Below the pieces are notes generated by a model, which was not told the DNA's origin, did not search any database, and worked only from the letters and a program-made list of their open reading frames with translations. A stretch of DNA of 64,000 nt from Serratia marcescens (GTDB taxonomy: Bacteria; Pseudomonadota; Gammaproteobacteria; Enterobacterales; Enterobacteriaceae), in assembly GCA_015548865.1 (NCBI GenBank), contig JADMXW010000001.1, positions 1-64,000 of the forward strand, read 5' to 3'. This document shows positions 57,022 through 64,000 of this stretch, piece by piece. Within the stretch, counting starts at the first letter, position 1. Each line of letters starts with the position of its first letter. Position numbers and translations under genes: made by a program.

Positions 57022-58656
57022 TCAATAAGAGATAAACCCTTCAAAACGAGTAGAAATTTTCGCCAGATTGTCTTCGAAACGATCTGGAGAATATTTCATT
57101 AAATTTTGGAGTTTAGCTTTCAACGCCGGGTCGTTATCAATATCAGATGACGGCATGCTCTCAAGTTTGGGTTTTAGATTCCTGGATAAAGTCTCTATTT
57201 CTGCCATTAGCCGGTTATGGGCATGTTTTGAAAGCTGTTCCTTGATTTCTGGGTTCATCAATGCATCAGGATATTGTTGAGTTACCGCGTCTAACGTTGG
57301 TCTGATAAACGGGTTAGCGCCAGCGCCTGTTGGTGTGAAGGCCTTGTCGCTGTGTGGTGCGTTGCCGGAAAGACCAGCCTCTTGCGCGGCATTGCCGAGG
57401 GTATGCAGATAGTTGTTGCGAAGGCCGTCACAAAGTCCTTTATGATAGGCAATTTGTGCTGCTGTTGAGAGCGCGTTCCCATCATCACGCATGTGGCCCT
57501 TGGTTTTTAAGAAATGCTTGAGCACAGCTTCATGGGTAACGGTTTCAAGCGCGGTATGTGGATATGGCATACCGCCTGCTCGTGGTTCAGCAAAGACACG
57601 TTGATGTTGTGTGATTTCTACTGTTACGGTATCAAGCGCTTTGAGCGATCCCGTAGCCAGACTGGCATTGCGTCCTTTCTGATACGCAGTGGCAACAGTT
57701 TCTTGCAGGCTACTTTTGAACAGGCTTCGGCCCGCGATTTTGACAATCCCTTTTTGCAGAAGGTTTATGACTTTCTTTGCCCCAAATGCTTTAACAAAGG
57801 GCGTATTTTTCGTTCGTTCTAGCTTGTCCAGCATGCCAAAGATTTTTGTATGAGCTTGCTGAGGCTGAGTGGACTGGCCTCTAGAGATCACCTGCCGGAT
57901 TTCCAGAGCAGTGTCATCGCCGAGAGTGTTGAACAACGTATTCTGAATCGGTTTGGCACTCTGCTCCAGGCGTTTTAAGAAGTTGTCTTTATGAGTGCTG
58001 TAGATGGCACACAGTGCAGAGTCGATGGTTTGGCTGGCATATTTGGGGTCGGAGACGCTTTTCTCAACGATACCAAATTCCCTTATGGCGCTATCGACGA
58101 TCGCTTTTGCATTTGTGAGCATTTCCCTGCTGACGATATTGGCCGTTGGTATGGTTGCGGGGTTGTTTGTTGGGGGCTTACTGATAATGGGCTTTGAGAT
58201 GGCTGACCGCGTCGATCGTTTTTCTGCGCTCGGCTTTAGTAAATGACGTTTATTTGCCTGATGCTCTGCCTCAAGTGCAAGGCTGGCCATTATTTTTTGC
58301 TGGGGTGTGCGGGTCTGGGCAAATTTTTCCGTGTGGGTGTACTGCCCTTTATCGTGGGCACTCGATACGGTTGCAGGGTGTTTGGCGGTATTAAACATTG
58401 TCACTGCGCGCATATTGATACAATGTGTGAGCGGGTTGATGTACTGCGCCAACGCATTATTTTTTGGCTGCGTTGTCACTGCGTCTGTTGCGGCTCTGCC
58501 CTTCGGTACGCAGGGATGTTGTGCTCTGTTGCTGAGCCCGTTCGTGGTACTGAACGAAGAGAGCCCTGGTAATTTAGCCAATGGCACCTGTTGAATGTTT
58601 TGCTCTGGGGTTTTCAATACAACGAGGGGACATTTCTTGATGACTGACGCTACCAT
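57022..58656 (-). CDS. large protein of unknown function, effector-like
   Basis: I do not recognise this 544-residue protein. It has no signal peptide and no clear membrane helix. Residues 1-175 are rich in Ser, Thr, Pro, Gln, Asn and Lys and probably disordered, with SKPIISKPPTNNPATIP near 153-169. From about 175 on it is mostly helical (ANIVSREMLTNAKAIVDSAI to the end). It has no catalytic motif I can name. GAGG stands 8 bases before ATG 58656. Size, disordered secretion-signal-like N-terminus, helical body and accessory location between dnaJ and rpsT resemble type III effectors; no hrp box or chaperone gene was found, so this remains a hypothesis. Codon usage and length argue that it is a real intact gene. 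Confidence 0.75.
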   Translation of the reverse strand: MVASVIKKCPLVVLKTPEQNIQQVPLAKLPGLSSFSTTNGLSNRAQHPCVPKGRAATDAVTTQPKNNALAQYINPLTHCINMRAVTMFNTAKHPATVSSAHDKGQYTHTEKFAQTRTPQQKIMASLALEAEHQANKRHLLKPSAEKRSTRSAISKPIISKPPTNNPATIPTANIVSREMLTNAKAIVDSAIREFGIVEKSVSDPKYASQTIDSALCAIYSTHKDNFLKRLEQSAKPIQNTLFNTLGDDTALEIRQVISRGQSTQPQQAHTKIFGMLDKLERTKNTPFVKAFGAKKVINLLQKGIVKIAGRSLFKSSLQETVATAYQKGRNASLATGSLKALDTVTVEITQHQRVFAEPRAGGMPYPHTALETVTHEAVLKHFLKTKGHMRDDGNALSTAAQIAYHKGLCDGLRNNYLHTLGNAAQEAGLSGNAPHSDKAFTPTGAGANPFIRPTLDAVTQQYPDALMNPEIKEQLSKHAHNRLMAEIETLSRNLKPKLESMPSSDIDNDPALKAKLQNLMKYSPDRFEDNLAKISTRFEGFISY

Positions 58657-58821
58657 AAAAAAACCTCATTAATTCTGGATACAGTATGCGTGCCAGCATA
58701 AATTGGAGGTTAATTTCGGCTATAAAAAAAACGCCTTACAGAACAGATCGTCATAATGAAATGATGATGACAACGTCGCGGCAGGGAACGTGGGTGGATG
58801 CGGTTTCAACGTGCAGAAACA

Positions 58822-58847
58822 AAAAAACCGGCTAAAGCCGGTTTTTT
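58822..58847. terminator. terminator of rpsT
   Basis: A 12-bp stem AAAAAACCGGCT/AGCCGGTTTTTT with a 2-base loop lies 36 bases beyond the rpsT stop. Its symmetry allows action on both strands. Confidence 0.92.
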
Positions 58848-58882
58848 CTTACAACGAGGAAGACAGATTACAACGCAAGCAA

Positions 58883-59146
58883 TTACTGCAGTGCGCTGAT
58901 CTGAGCAGCCAGGTTAGATTTATGACGTGCAGCTTTGTTCTTATGGATCAGACCCTTGCTAGCCTGACGATCCACAATCGGTTGCATGTCATTAAACGCT
59001 TTTTGTGCAGCTTCTTTATCGCCAGTAGCGATCGCGGCGTATACTTTCTTGATGAAAGTACGCATCATGGAACGACGGCTAGCGTTGTGCTTGCGACGCT
59101 TTTCAGACTGTACGGCGCGTTTCTTAGCTGATTTGATATTAGCCAA
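58883..59146 (-). CDS. rpsT: 30S ribosomal protein S20
   Basis: Small basic primary rRNA-binding protein of 87 residues ([20 protein letters not shown]). The start codon is TTG (read on the minus strand at 59146-59144), the same unusual start used in E. coli, where it takes part in translational autocontrol. Transcribed leftward, divergent from ribF. Confidence 0.99.
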   Translation of the reverse strand: MANIKSAKKRAVQSEKRRKHNASRRSMMRTFIKKVYAAIATGDKEAAQKAFNDMQPIVDRQASKGLIHKNKAARHKSNLAAQISALQ

Positions 59147-59535
59147 GGTCCAACTCCCAAATATATTCTATCGAGGACAATTCAAAGGCCGAGGAATATG
59201 CCCGTTTAGCCTTCGTTTGTCAATGGATTTGTGCAAATAAGCGCCGTTTGTACGCCGACGCTTGTTACGTTGTGATGGCGCAGGATTTTAACAGCTTCGC
59301 GCTCTGGAATACAGCGTTTCCCGACAGAAATTCACGTTTACCTGACGACGTTTTGATAAGAAAGAGGAATTTTTGCTCGCGAAGGCAAGCGAGCGACGGC
59401 GGTTCATTACGTTATCCGTAGACACTACCGAGCAATTGCGTGACAAAAGGCGTGAATCGCGCCTTAACCTTAACCGCTGTACAAGGTATAATCCGCCGAT
59501 TTCCATATTGTTAACCAAACTGTTCCTGAGTCGCC
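59147..59535. other. 389-base rpsT-ribF divergent region
   Basis: It contains the rpsT promoters on the left (not resolved) and the ribF promoter at 59464-59492. No gene is supported. Confidence 0.6.
59464..59492 (+). promoter_or_regulatory. ribF promoter
   Basis: TTAACC (-35) and a perfect TATAAT (-10, 59487-59492) with 17 bases between, 44 bases before ribF. Confidence 0.75.
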
Positions 59536-60477
59536 ATGCAGCTAATCCGCGGTATACACAATCTTCGGGCACGCCATTATGGTTGTGTGCTCACCATCGG
59601 CAATTTCGACGGCGTACACCGTGGACACCAAATGCTGCTTGAACGACTAAAGCAGGAGGGGCAGGCGCGTAATTTGCCCGTGATGGTGATGATTTTTGAG
59701 CCACAGCCACTTGAGTTGTTCACTGCCGATCAGGCACCTGCCCGGCTTACGCGGCTGCGGGATAAGGTAAACTATCTGGCACGTGCGGGCGTTGACGAGC
59801 TATTGTGCGTTAAGTTTGACGCGGCCTTTGCCGCACACGATGCGCAAGACTTCGTGCGCCACCTCCTGGTGGAAAAACTGGGTGTGAAGTTTCTCGTCGT
59901 GGGGGATGACTTCCGCTTTGGGGCTGGTCGCAGCGGTGATTTCCTGTTATTACAGAAGGCTGGGCAGACTCATGGTTTTGAGGTCATCAGCACGACCACG
60001 TTTTGTAATGGCGGTAGGCGCGTAAGCAGCACCGCAGTACGTGACGCATTACTGCATGACGATTTGCCACTGGCGGAGGCGTTGTTGGGCCACCCTTACA
60101 GTATTTCCGGGCGTGTGGTGCATGGTAAGGCGCTGGGCAGAACGTTGGGATTTCCTACCGCTAATTTGCCGATGAAACGCCAGGTATCGCCCGTCAGTGG
60201 GGTTTATGCTGTCGAAGTGTATGGTTTGGGTCCGACACCGTTTCCTGGTGTCGCCAATATTGGCACCCGGCCAACGGTAGACGGGGACACTCGCCAGCAG
60301 TTGGAAGTACACCTGCTGGATGTGGTAATGGATTTGTACGGGCGTCATATAGAAGTGGCGCTGTGTAAGAAAATACGAAATGAACAGCGATTTGCGTCTC
60401 TAGAAGCTTTGACGCAGCAAATCGCCGAGGATGTGGTGACGGCCCGGACGTATTTCGGGTTAGCAGCACCGGTGTAA
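59536..60477 (+). CDS. ribF: bifunctional riboflavin kinase / FAD synthetase
   Basis: Makes FMN and FAD; 313 residues as in E. coli. N-terminal FMN adenylyltransferase domain with the nucleotidyl-transferase motif IGNFDGVHRGHQ and SSTAVRDAL; C-terminal riboflavin kinase domain with HGKALGRTLGFPTANL. First gene of ribF-ileS-lspA-fkpB. Confidence 0.98.
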   Translation: MQLIRGIHNLRARHYGCVLTIGNFDGVHRGHQMLLERLKQEGQARNLPVMVMIFEPQPLELFTADQAPARLTRLRDKVNYLARAGVDELLCVKFDAAFAAHDAQDFVRHLLVEKLGVKFLVVGDDFRFGAGRSGDFLLLQKAGQTHGFEVISTTTFCNGGRRVSSTAVRDALLHDDLPLAEALLGHPYSISGRVVHGKALGRTLGFPTANLPMKRQVSPVSGVYAVEVYGLGPTPFPGVANIGTRPTVDGDTRQQLEVHLLDVVMDLYGRHIEVALCKKIRNEQRFASLEALTQQIAEDVVTARTYFGLAAPV

Positions 60478-60520
60478 TATTCATACCCCAAGGTATGGCC
60501 GAAACTAAATCGAGAATCTA

Positions 60521-63334
60521 ATGAGTGACTACAAAACTACCCTGAATTTGCCGGAAACAGGGTTCCCGATGCGTGGCGATCTGGCCAAGCGTGAACCTGA
60601 CATGCTGAAACGTTGGTATGACCAGGATCTGTATGGGATTATTCGTCAGGCAAAAAAGGGCAAGAAAACCTTCATTCTGCATGATGGCCCTCCGTATGCG
60701 AATGGCAACATTCACATTGGTCACTCAGTTAACAAGATTCTGAAAGATATTATTGTCAAATCCAAAGGACTGTCCGGCTATGATTCGCCGTATGTGCCAG
60801 GATGGGACTGCCACGGCCTGCCTATCGAACTGAAAGTTGAGCAACTGATTGGCAAGCCGGGCGAGAAGGTGAGCGCTGCAGAGTTTCGTCAGGCATGCCG
60901 CAAGTATGCGGCGGAACAGGTCGCTGGACAGAAGAAAGATTTTATCCGTCTCGGTGTGTTGGGCGATTGGGATCACCCGTACCTGACCATGGATTTCAAC
61001 ACCGAGGCGAATATCATTCGTGCCCTCGGCAAGATCATCGACAATGGGCATCTGCATAAAGGGGCTAAACCGGTGCACTGGTGCGCCGATTGCGGCTCTG
61101 CACTGGCGGAAGCTGAAGTTGAGTATTACGACAAGACCTCTCCGTCTATTGATGTGGCCTTTGCTGCCGTCGATCCTGCGGCTGTTGCGGCGAAATTCGG
61201 TGCCGCGTCCGTTGCTGGCCCGATTGCACTGGTTATCTGGACCACGACCCCGTGGACGCTGCCAGCGAACCGCGCGATTTCGCTGAATGCTGATTTCGTT
61301 TACCAACTCGTACAGATCGAAGGTAAAGCGTTAATTCTGGCCGCGGAACTGGTAGAAAGTGTGATGGCGCGCCTGGGCGTGGCGAGCTGGACCGTGCTGG
61401 GTGAATGCAAGGGTGAGAGTCTCGAATTGTTGCGATTCAATCATCCGTTCCTGGATTTCGATGTGCCAGCGATCCTGGGCGATCACGTCACACTGGATGC
61501 TGGTACGGGGGCAGTGCATACCGCGGGTGGCCATGGCCCGGATGACTATGTCATCAGCCAAAAATATCAGCTCGAAATTGCCAACCCTGTGGGGCCGAAC
61601 GGTTGCTATCTGCCGGGCACCCACCCTAGCCTGGACGGCAAGTTTGTCTTCAAGGCTAACGACATCATCGTTGACATGTTGCGTGATCGCGGTGCGCTGT
61701 TGCATGTGGAAAAATTGCAACACAGCTATCCATGCTGCTGGCGCCATAAGTCGCCGATCATTTTCCGTGCTACGCCGCAGTGGTTCGTCAGTATGGATCA
61801 AAAAGGGCTTCGTCAGCAGTCTCTGTCTGAAATCAAAGGCGTGCAGTGGATTCCGGATTGGGGTCAGGCGCGCATCGAGGCCATGGTCGCCAACCGTCCA
61901 GACTGGTGTATCTCACGCCAACGTACCTGGGGCGTGCCGATGTCGCTGTTTGTTCATAAAGATACCGAAGAGCTGCATCCGCGTACGCCGGAACTGATCG
62001 AAGCGGTGGCTAAACGCGTTGAGCAAGACGGTATCCAGGCGTGGTGGGATCTTGATCCGGCCGATCTGCTGGGTGCAGATGCTGCCAATTATGTCAAAGT
62101 GCCGGATACACTGGATGTGTGGTTCGATTCCGGATCGACCCATGCTTCTGTGGTCGATGTGCGCCCTGAATTTGCAGGTCATTCGGCGGATATGTATCTG
62201 GAAGGTTCTGACCAGCATCGCGGCTGGTTCATGTCATCACTGATGATTTCTACGGCGATCAAGGGTAAAGCACCGTATCGTCAGGTACTGACCCACGGTT
62301 TTACCGTGGACGGTCAGGGCCGCAAAATGTCCAAATCCATCGGCAACACCATTGCGCCGCAGGACGTGATGGACAAGCTGGGTGCGGATATTCTGCGCCT
62401 GTGGATCGGTTCCACCGACTATTCCGGCGAGATCGCGGTGTCCGATGAAATCCTCAAACGCTCTGCTGATGCTTATCGTCGTATCCGTAACACGGCGCGT
62501 TTCCTGCTGGCGAACCTGAATGGGTTCGATCCGGCACTGCACAGCGTGAAACCGGAAGAGATGGTCGTGCTGGATCGTTGGGCTGTGGGATGCGCGCAAG
62601 CCGCACAGCAAGAGATCGTTGAAGCGTATGAAAGCTACGATTTCCACCGCGTGGTACAACGCCTGATGCAGTTCTGCTCTATCGAAATGGGCTCGTTCTA
62701 TCTGGATATCATCAAGGATCGTCAATACACCGCCAAACATGACAGCGTGGCACGCCGCAGCTGTCAGACCGCGCTGTTCCATATTGCGGAGGCACTGGTG
62801 CGTTGGATGGCTCCAATCATGTCTTTCACCGCCGATGAAGTCTGGGGCTACTTGCCGGGCAAACGTGCGCAGTACGTGTTTACCGAAGAGTGGTATGACG
62901 GCCTGTTCGGTCTGGAGAAAGATGAAACGCTGAACGATGCGTTCTGGGCTGACATGCTGAAAGTGCGTGCTGAAGTGAACAAGGTGATTGAACAGGCGCG
63001 TAACGACAAGCGTATTGGTGGTTCGCTGGAAGCGGCAGTAACGCTGTATGCTGATGCGGAGCTGACCGAGAAGCTTGGTCGTTTGCAACAAGAGCTGCAT
63101 TTTGCGCTGCTGACCTCCAAGGCGCGGGTTGAACGCTATGAAGATGCCCCAGCGGATGCGCAGGCGAGTGAACTCTCCGGCCTGAAAATTGCCTTAAGCA
63201 AGGCGGATGGGCACAAGTGCCCGCGTTGCTGGCACTATGAGTCCGATATCGGTGTGGATGCTGCACACCCTGAGGTATGCGGACGCTGTGCCACAAATGT
63301 GGGCGGTAATGGCGAAGAGCGTAAATTTGTCTGA
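60521..63334 (+). CDS. ileS: isoleucyl-tRNA synthetase
   Basis: Class I synthetase of 937 residues (E. coli 938). HIGH motif in [11 protein letters not shown], editing domain with [18 protein letters not shown] loop in RKMSKSIGN, and a C-terminal zinc site CPRCWHY...CGRC. Its stop codon shares one base with the lspA start. Confidence 0.99.
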   Translation: MSDYKTTLNLPETGFPMRGDLAKREPDMLKRWYDQDLYGIIRQAKKGKKTFILHDGPPYANGNIHIGHSVNKILKDIIVKSKGLSGYDSPYVPGWDCHGLPIELKVEQLIGKPGEKVSAAEFRQACRKYAAEQVAGQKKDFIRLGVLGDWDHPYLTMDFNTEANIIRALGKIIDNGHLHKGAKPVHWCADCGSALAEAEVEYYDKTSPSIDVAFAAVDPAAVAAKFGAASVAGPIALVIWTTTPWTLPANRAISLNADFVYQLVQIEGKALILAAELVESVMARLGVASWTVLGECKGESLELLRFNHPFLDFDVPAILGDHVTLDAGTGAVHTAGGHGPDDYVISQKYQLEIANPVGPNGCYLPGTHPSLDGKFVFKANDIIVDMLRDRGALLHVEKLQHSYPCCWRHKSPIIFRATPQWFVSMDQKGLRQQSLSEIKGVQWIPDWGQARIEAMVANRPDWCISRQRTWGVPMSLFVHKDTEELHPRTPELIEAVAKRVEQDGIQAWWDLDPADLLGADAANYVKVPDTLDVWFDSGSTHASVVDVRPEFAGHSADMYLEGSDQHRGWFMSSLMISTAIKGKAPYRQVLTHGFTVDGQGRKMSKSIGNTIAPQDVMDKLGADILRLWIGSTDYSGEIAVSDEILKRSADAYRRIRNTARFLLANLNGFDPALHSVKPEEMVVLDRWAVGCAQAAQQEIVEAYESYDFHRVVQRLMQFCSIEMGSFYLDIIKDRQYTAKHDSVARRSCQTALFHIAEALVRWMAPIMSFTADEVWGYLPGKRAQYVFTEEWYDGLFGLEKDETLNDAFWADMLKVRAEVNKVIEQARNDKRIGGSLEAAVTLYADAELTEKLGRLQQELHFALLTSKARVERYEDAPADAQASELSGLKIALSKADGHKCPRCWHYESDIGVDAAHPEVCGRCATNVGGNGEERKFV

Positions 63335-63846
63335 TGAATAAATCGATCTGTTCAAGCGGTTTGCGCTGGCTGTGGCTGGTGCTGGTAGTGTTGGCTGTGG
63401 ATCTTGGCGTCAAATATTGGGTGCTGGCGAATTTTGAGCTGGGTGAAACCTGGGCGCTGTTTCCCTCGTTAAACTTGCACTATGCGCGCAACTACGGCGC
63501 AGCGTTTAGCTTCCTGGCAGATAAAGGTGGCTGGCAGCGTTGGTTCTTTGCTGGTGTCGCTATCATGATCGTAGTGGCGTTGCTGGTAATGATGTACCGC
63601 AACCGCGCCGATCAGAGGCTGAGTAATATTGCCTATGCGCTCATTATTGGTGGCGCGCTGGGAAACCTGTTCGACAGAACGTGGCACGGCTTCGTGGTCG
63701 ATTACATTGACTTTTATGTCGGTAATTGGCACTTCGCTACGTTTAACCTGGCGGACGCGGCTATTTGCATCGGGGCTGGTCTGGTCGTGTTGGAGGGTTT
63801 TCTAGCCCCGCATGATGCCTCGGTTAAGCCGAAGGGGCAGTCATGA
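63334..63846 (+). CDS. lspA: lipoprotein signal peptidase
   Basis: Inner-membrane aspartyl protease of 170 residues that removes signal peptides of prolipoproteins. Four membrane helices; the two catalytic aspartates lie in [10 protein letters not shown] and [17 protein letters not shown] is the conserved N-terminal motif. Overlaps ileS by one base and fkpB by four (ATGA). Confidence 0.98.
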   Translation: MNKSICSSGLRWLWLVLVVLAVDLGVKYWVLANFELGETWALFPSLNLHYARNYGAAFSFLADKGGWQRWFFAGVAIMIVVALLVMMYRNRADQRLSNIAYALIIGGALGNLFDRTWHGFVVDYIDFYVGNWHFATFNLADAAICIGAGLVVLEGFLAPHDASVKPKGQS

Positions 63847-64000
63847 CGCAAAGTGTACAGAATACCAGCGCCGTACTGCTGCATTTTGTGCTGACGCTGG
63901 AAGATGGAAGCGTCGCGGAATCGACCCGCGAACGGGGTAAACCTGCGTTGTTTCGCCTGGGTGATGAGAGTTTATCTCCGGCACTGGAACAGCAACTCCT
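63843..64000 (+). CDS. fkpB: FKBP-type peptidyl-prolyl isomerase FkpB, partial
   Basis: The first 52 codons are in the window ([20 protein letters not shown], then [20 protein letters not shown]), matching the N-terminus of E. coli FkpB (SlpA). The gene continues beyond the right edge. Start overlaps the lspA stop as ATGA. Confidence 0.95.
   Translation, partial: MTQSVQNTSAVLLHFVLTLEDGSVAESTRERGKPALFRLGDESLSPALEQQL

Noticed and set aside
57022-58656. HExxH-type zinc protease motif in the large unknown protein
   Set aside because: The sequence THEAVLKHF has the second His at the wrong spacing, so no HExxH is present.
58657-58821. hrp box (GGAACC-N16-CCACNNA) upstream of the effector-like gene
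   Set aside because: A GAAACC and a CCACCCA occur on the minus strand but only four bases apart.

Overview
The window is chromosomal DNA of an enterobacterium. It reads as a member of the Pectobacteriaceae (Dickeya/Pectobacterium/Brenneria/Lonsdalea type), though genus and species cannot be fixed from the sequence alone. The housekeeping proteins are near-identical in length to their E. coli counterparts. Three conserved enterobacterial blocks are present: epd-pgk-fbaA-mscS-argO-yggE-argP-rpiA-serA, ettA-slt-trpR-yjjX-gpmB-rob-creA, and arcA-lasT-thrLABC-yaaA-tal-mog-satP-dnaKJ-rpsT-ribF-ileS-lspA-fkpB. ERIC elements are scattered between genes. The left end carries a sugar-uptake locus of the oligogalacturonide (TogMNAB) type plus a GH105 unsaturated-uronyl hydrolase, which suits a plant-associated bacterium. 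No rRNA, tRNA or CRISPR array was found.

Layout. (1) 1-11.65 kb: a catabolic island with an IclR-type regulator, a divergent Gfo/Idh/MocA dehydrogenase, a complete ABC transporter (binding protein, two permeases, ATPase), an IlvD/Edd aldonate dehydratase of the YjhG type, a YagE/YjhH-type aldolase and a GH105 hydrolase. (2) 11.9-22.1 kb: glycolysis/Calvin-type enzymes with a Cra box, MscS, an unknown membrane protein, ArgO, YggE, ArgP, RpiA and SerA. (3) 22.3-26.3 kb: a divergent oxidoreductase/LysR pair and a chemoreceptor ending in NWETF. (4) 26.4-33.8 kb: ettA, slt, trpR with a perfect operator, yjjX, gpmB, rob and creA. (5) 33.8-38.3 kb: an accessory island in the position where E. coli has creBCD. 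It holds an Abi-like HEPN protein, a Qnr-family pentapeptide-repeat gene, a broken AT-rich MFS efflux gene and remains of what looks like a P4-type satellite. The qnr-MFS segment is bracketed by 194-bp direct repeats. (6) 38.4-55.7 kb: arcA, lasT, the thr operon with its attenuator, yaaA, tal, a diguanylate cyclase, mog, an MHS-type transporter, satP and dnaKJ with a sigma-32 promoter. (7) 55.8-58.7 kb: two unrecognised genes between dnaJ and rpsT, where E. coli has nhaAR. Their composition suggests exported effector-like proteins. (8) 58.8-64 kb: rpsT, ribF, ileS, lspA and the start of fkpB.

How the parts work together. The left-hand island can be read as one pathway: import of a small (probably uronate-containing) glycoside, removal of an unsaturated uronic acid by GH105, oxidation of the sugar, dehydration of the aldonate, and aldol cleavage to pyruvate plus an aldehyde, under IclR control. 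The two accessory insertions, creA-arcA and dnaJ-rpsT, hold the least explained DNA of the window.
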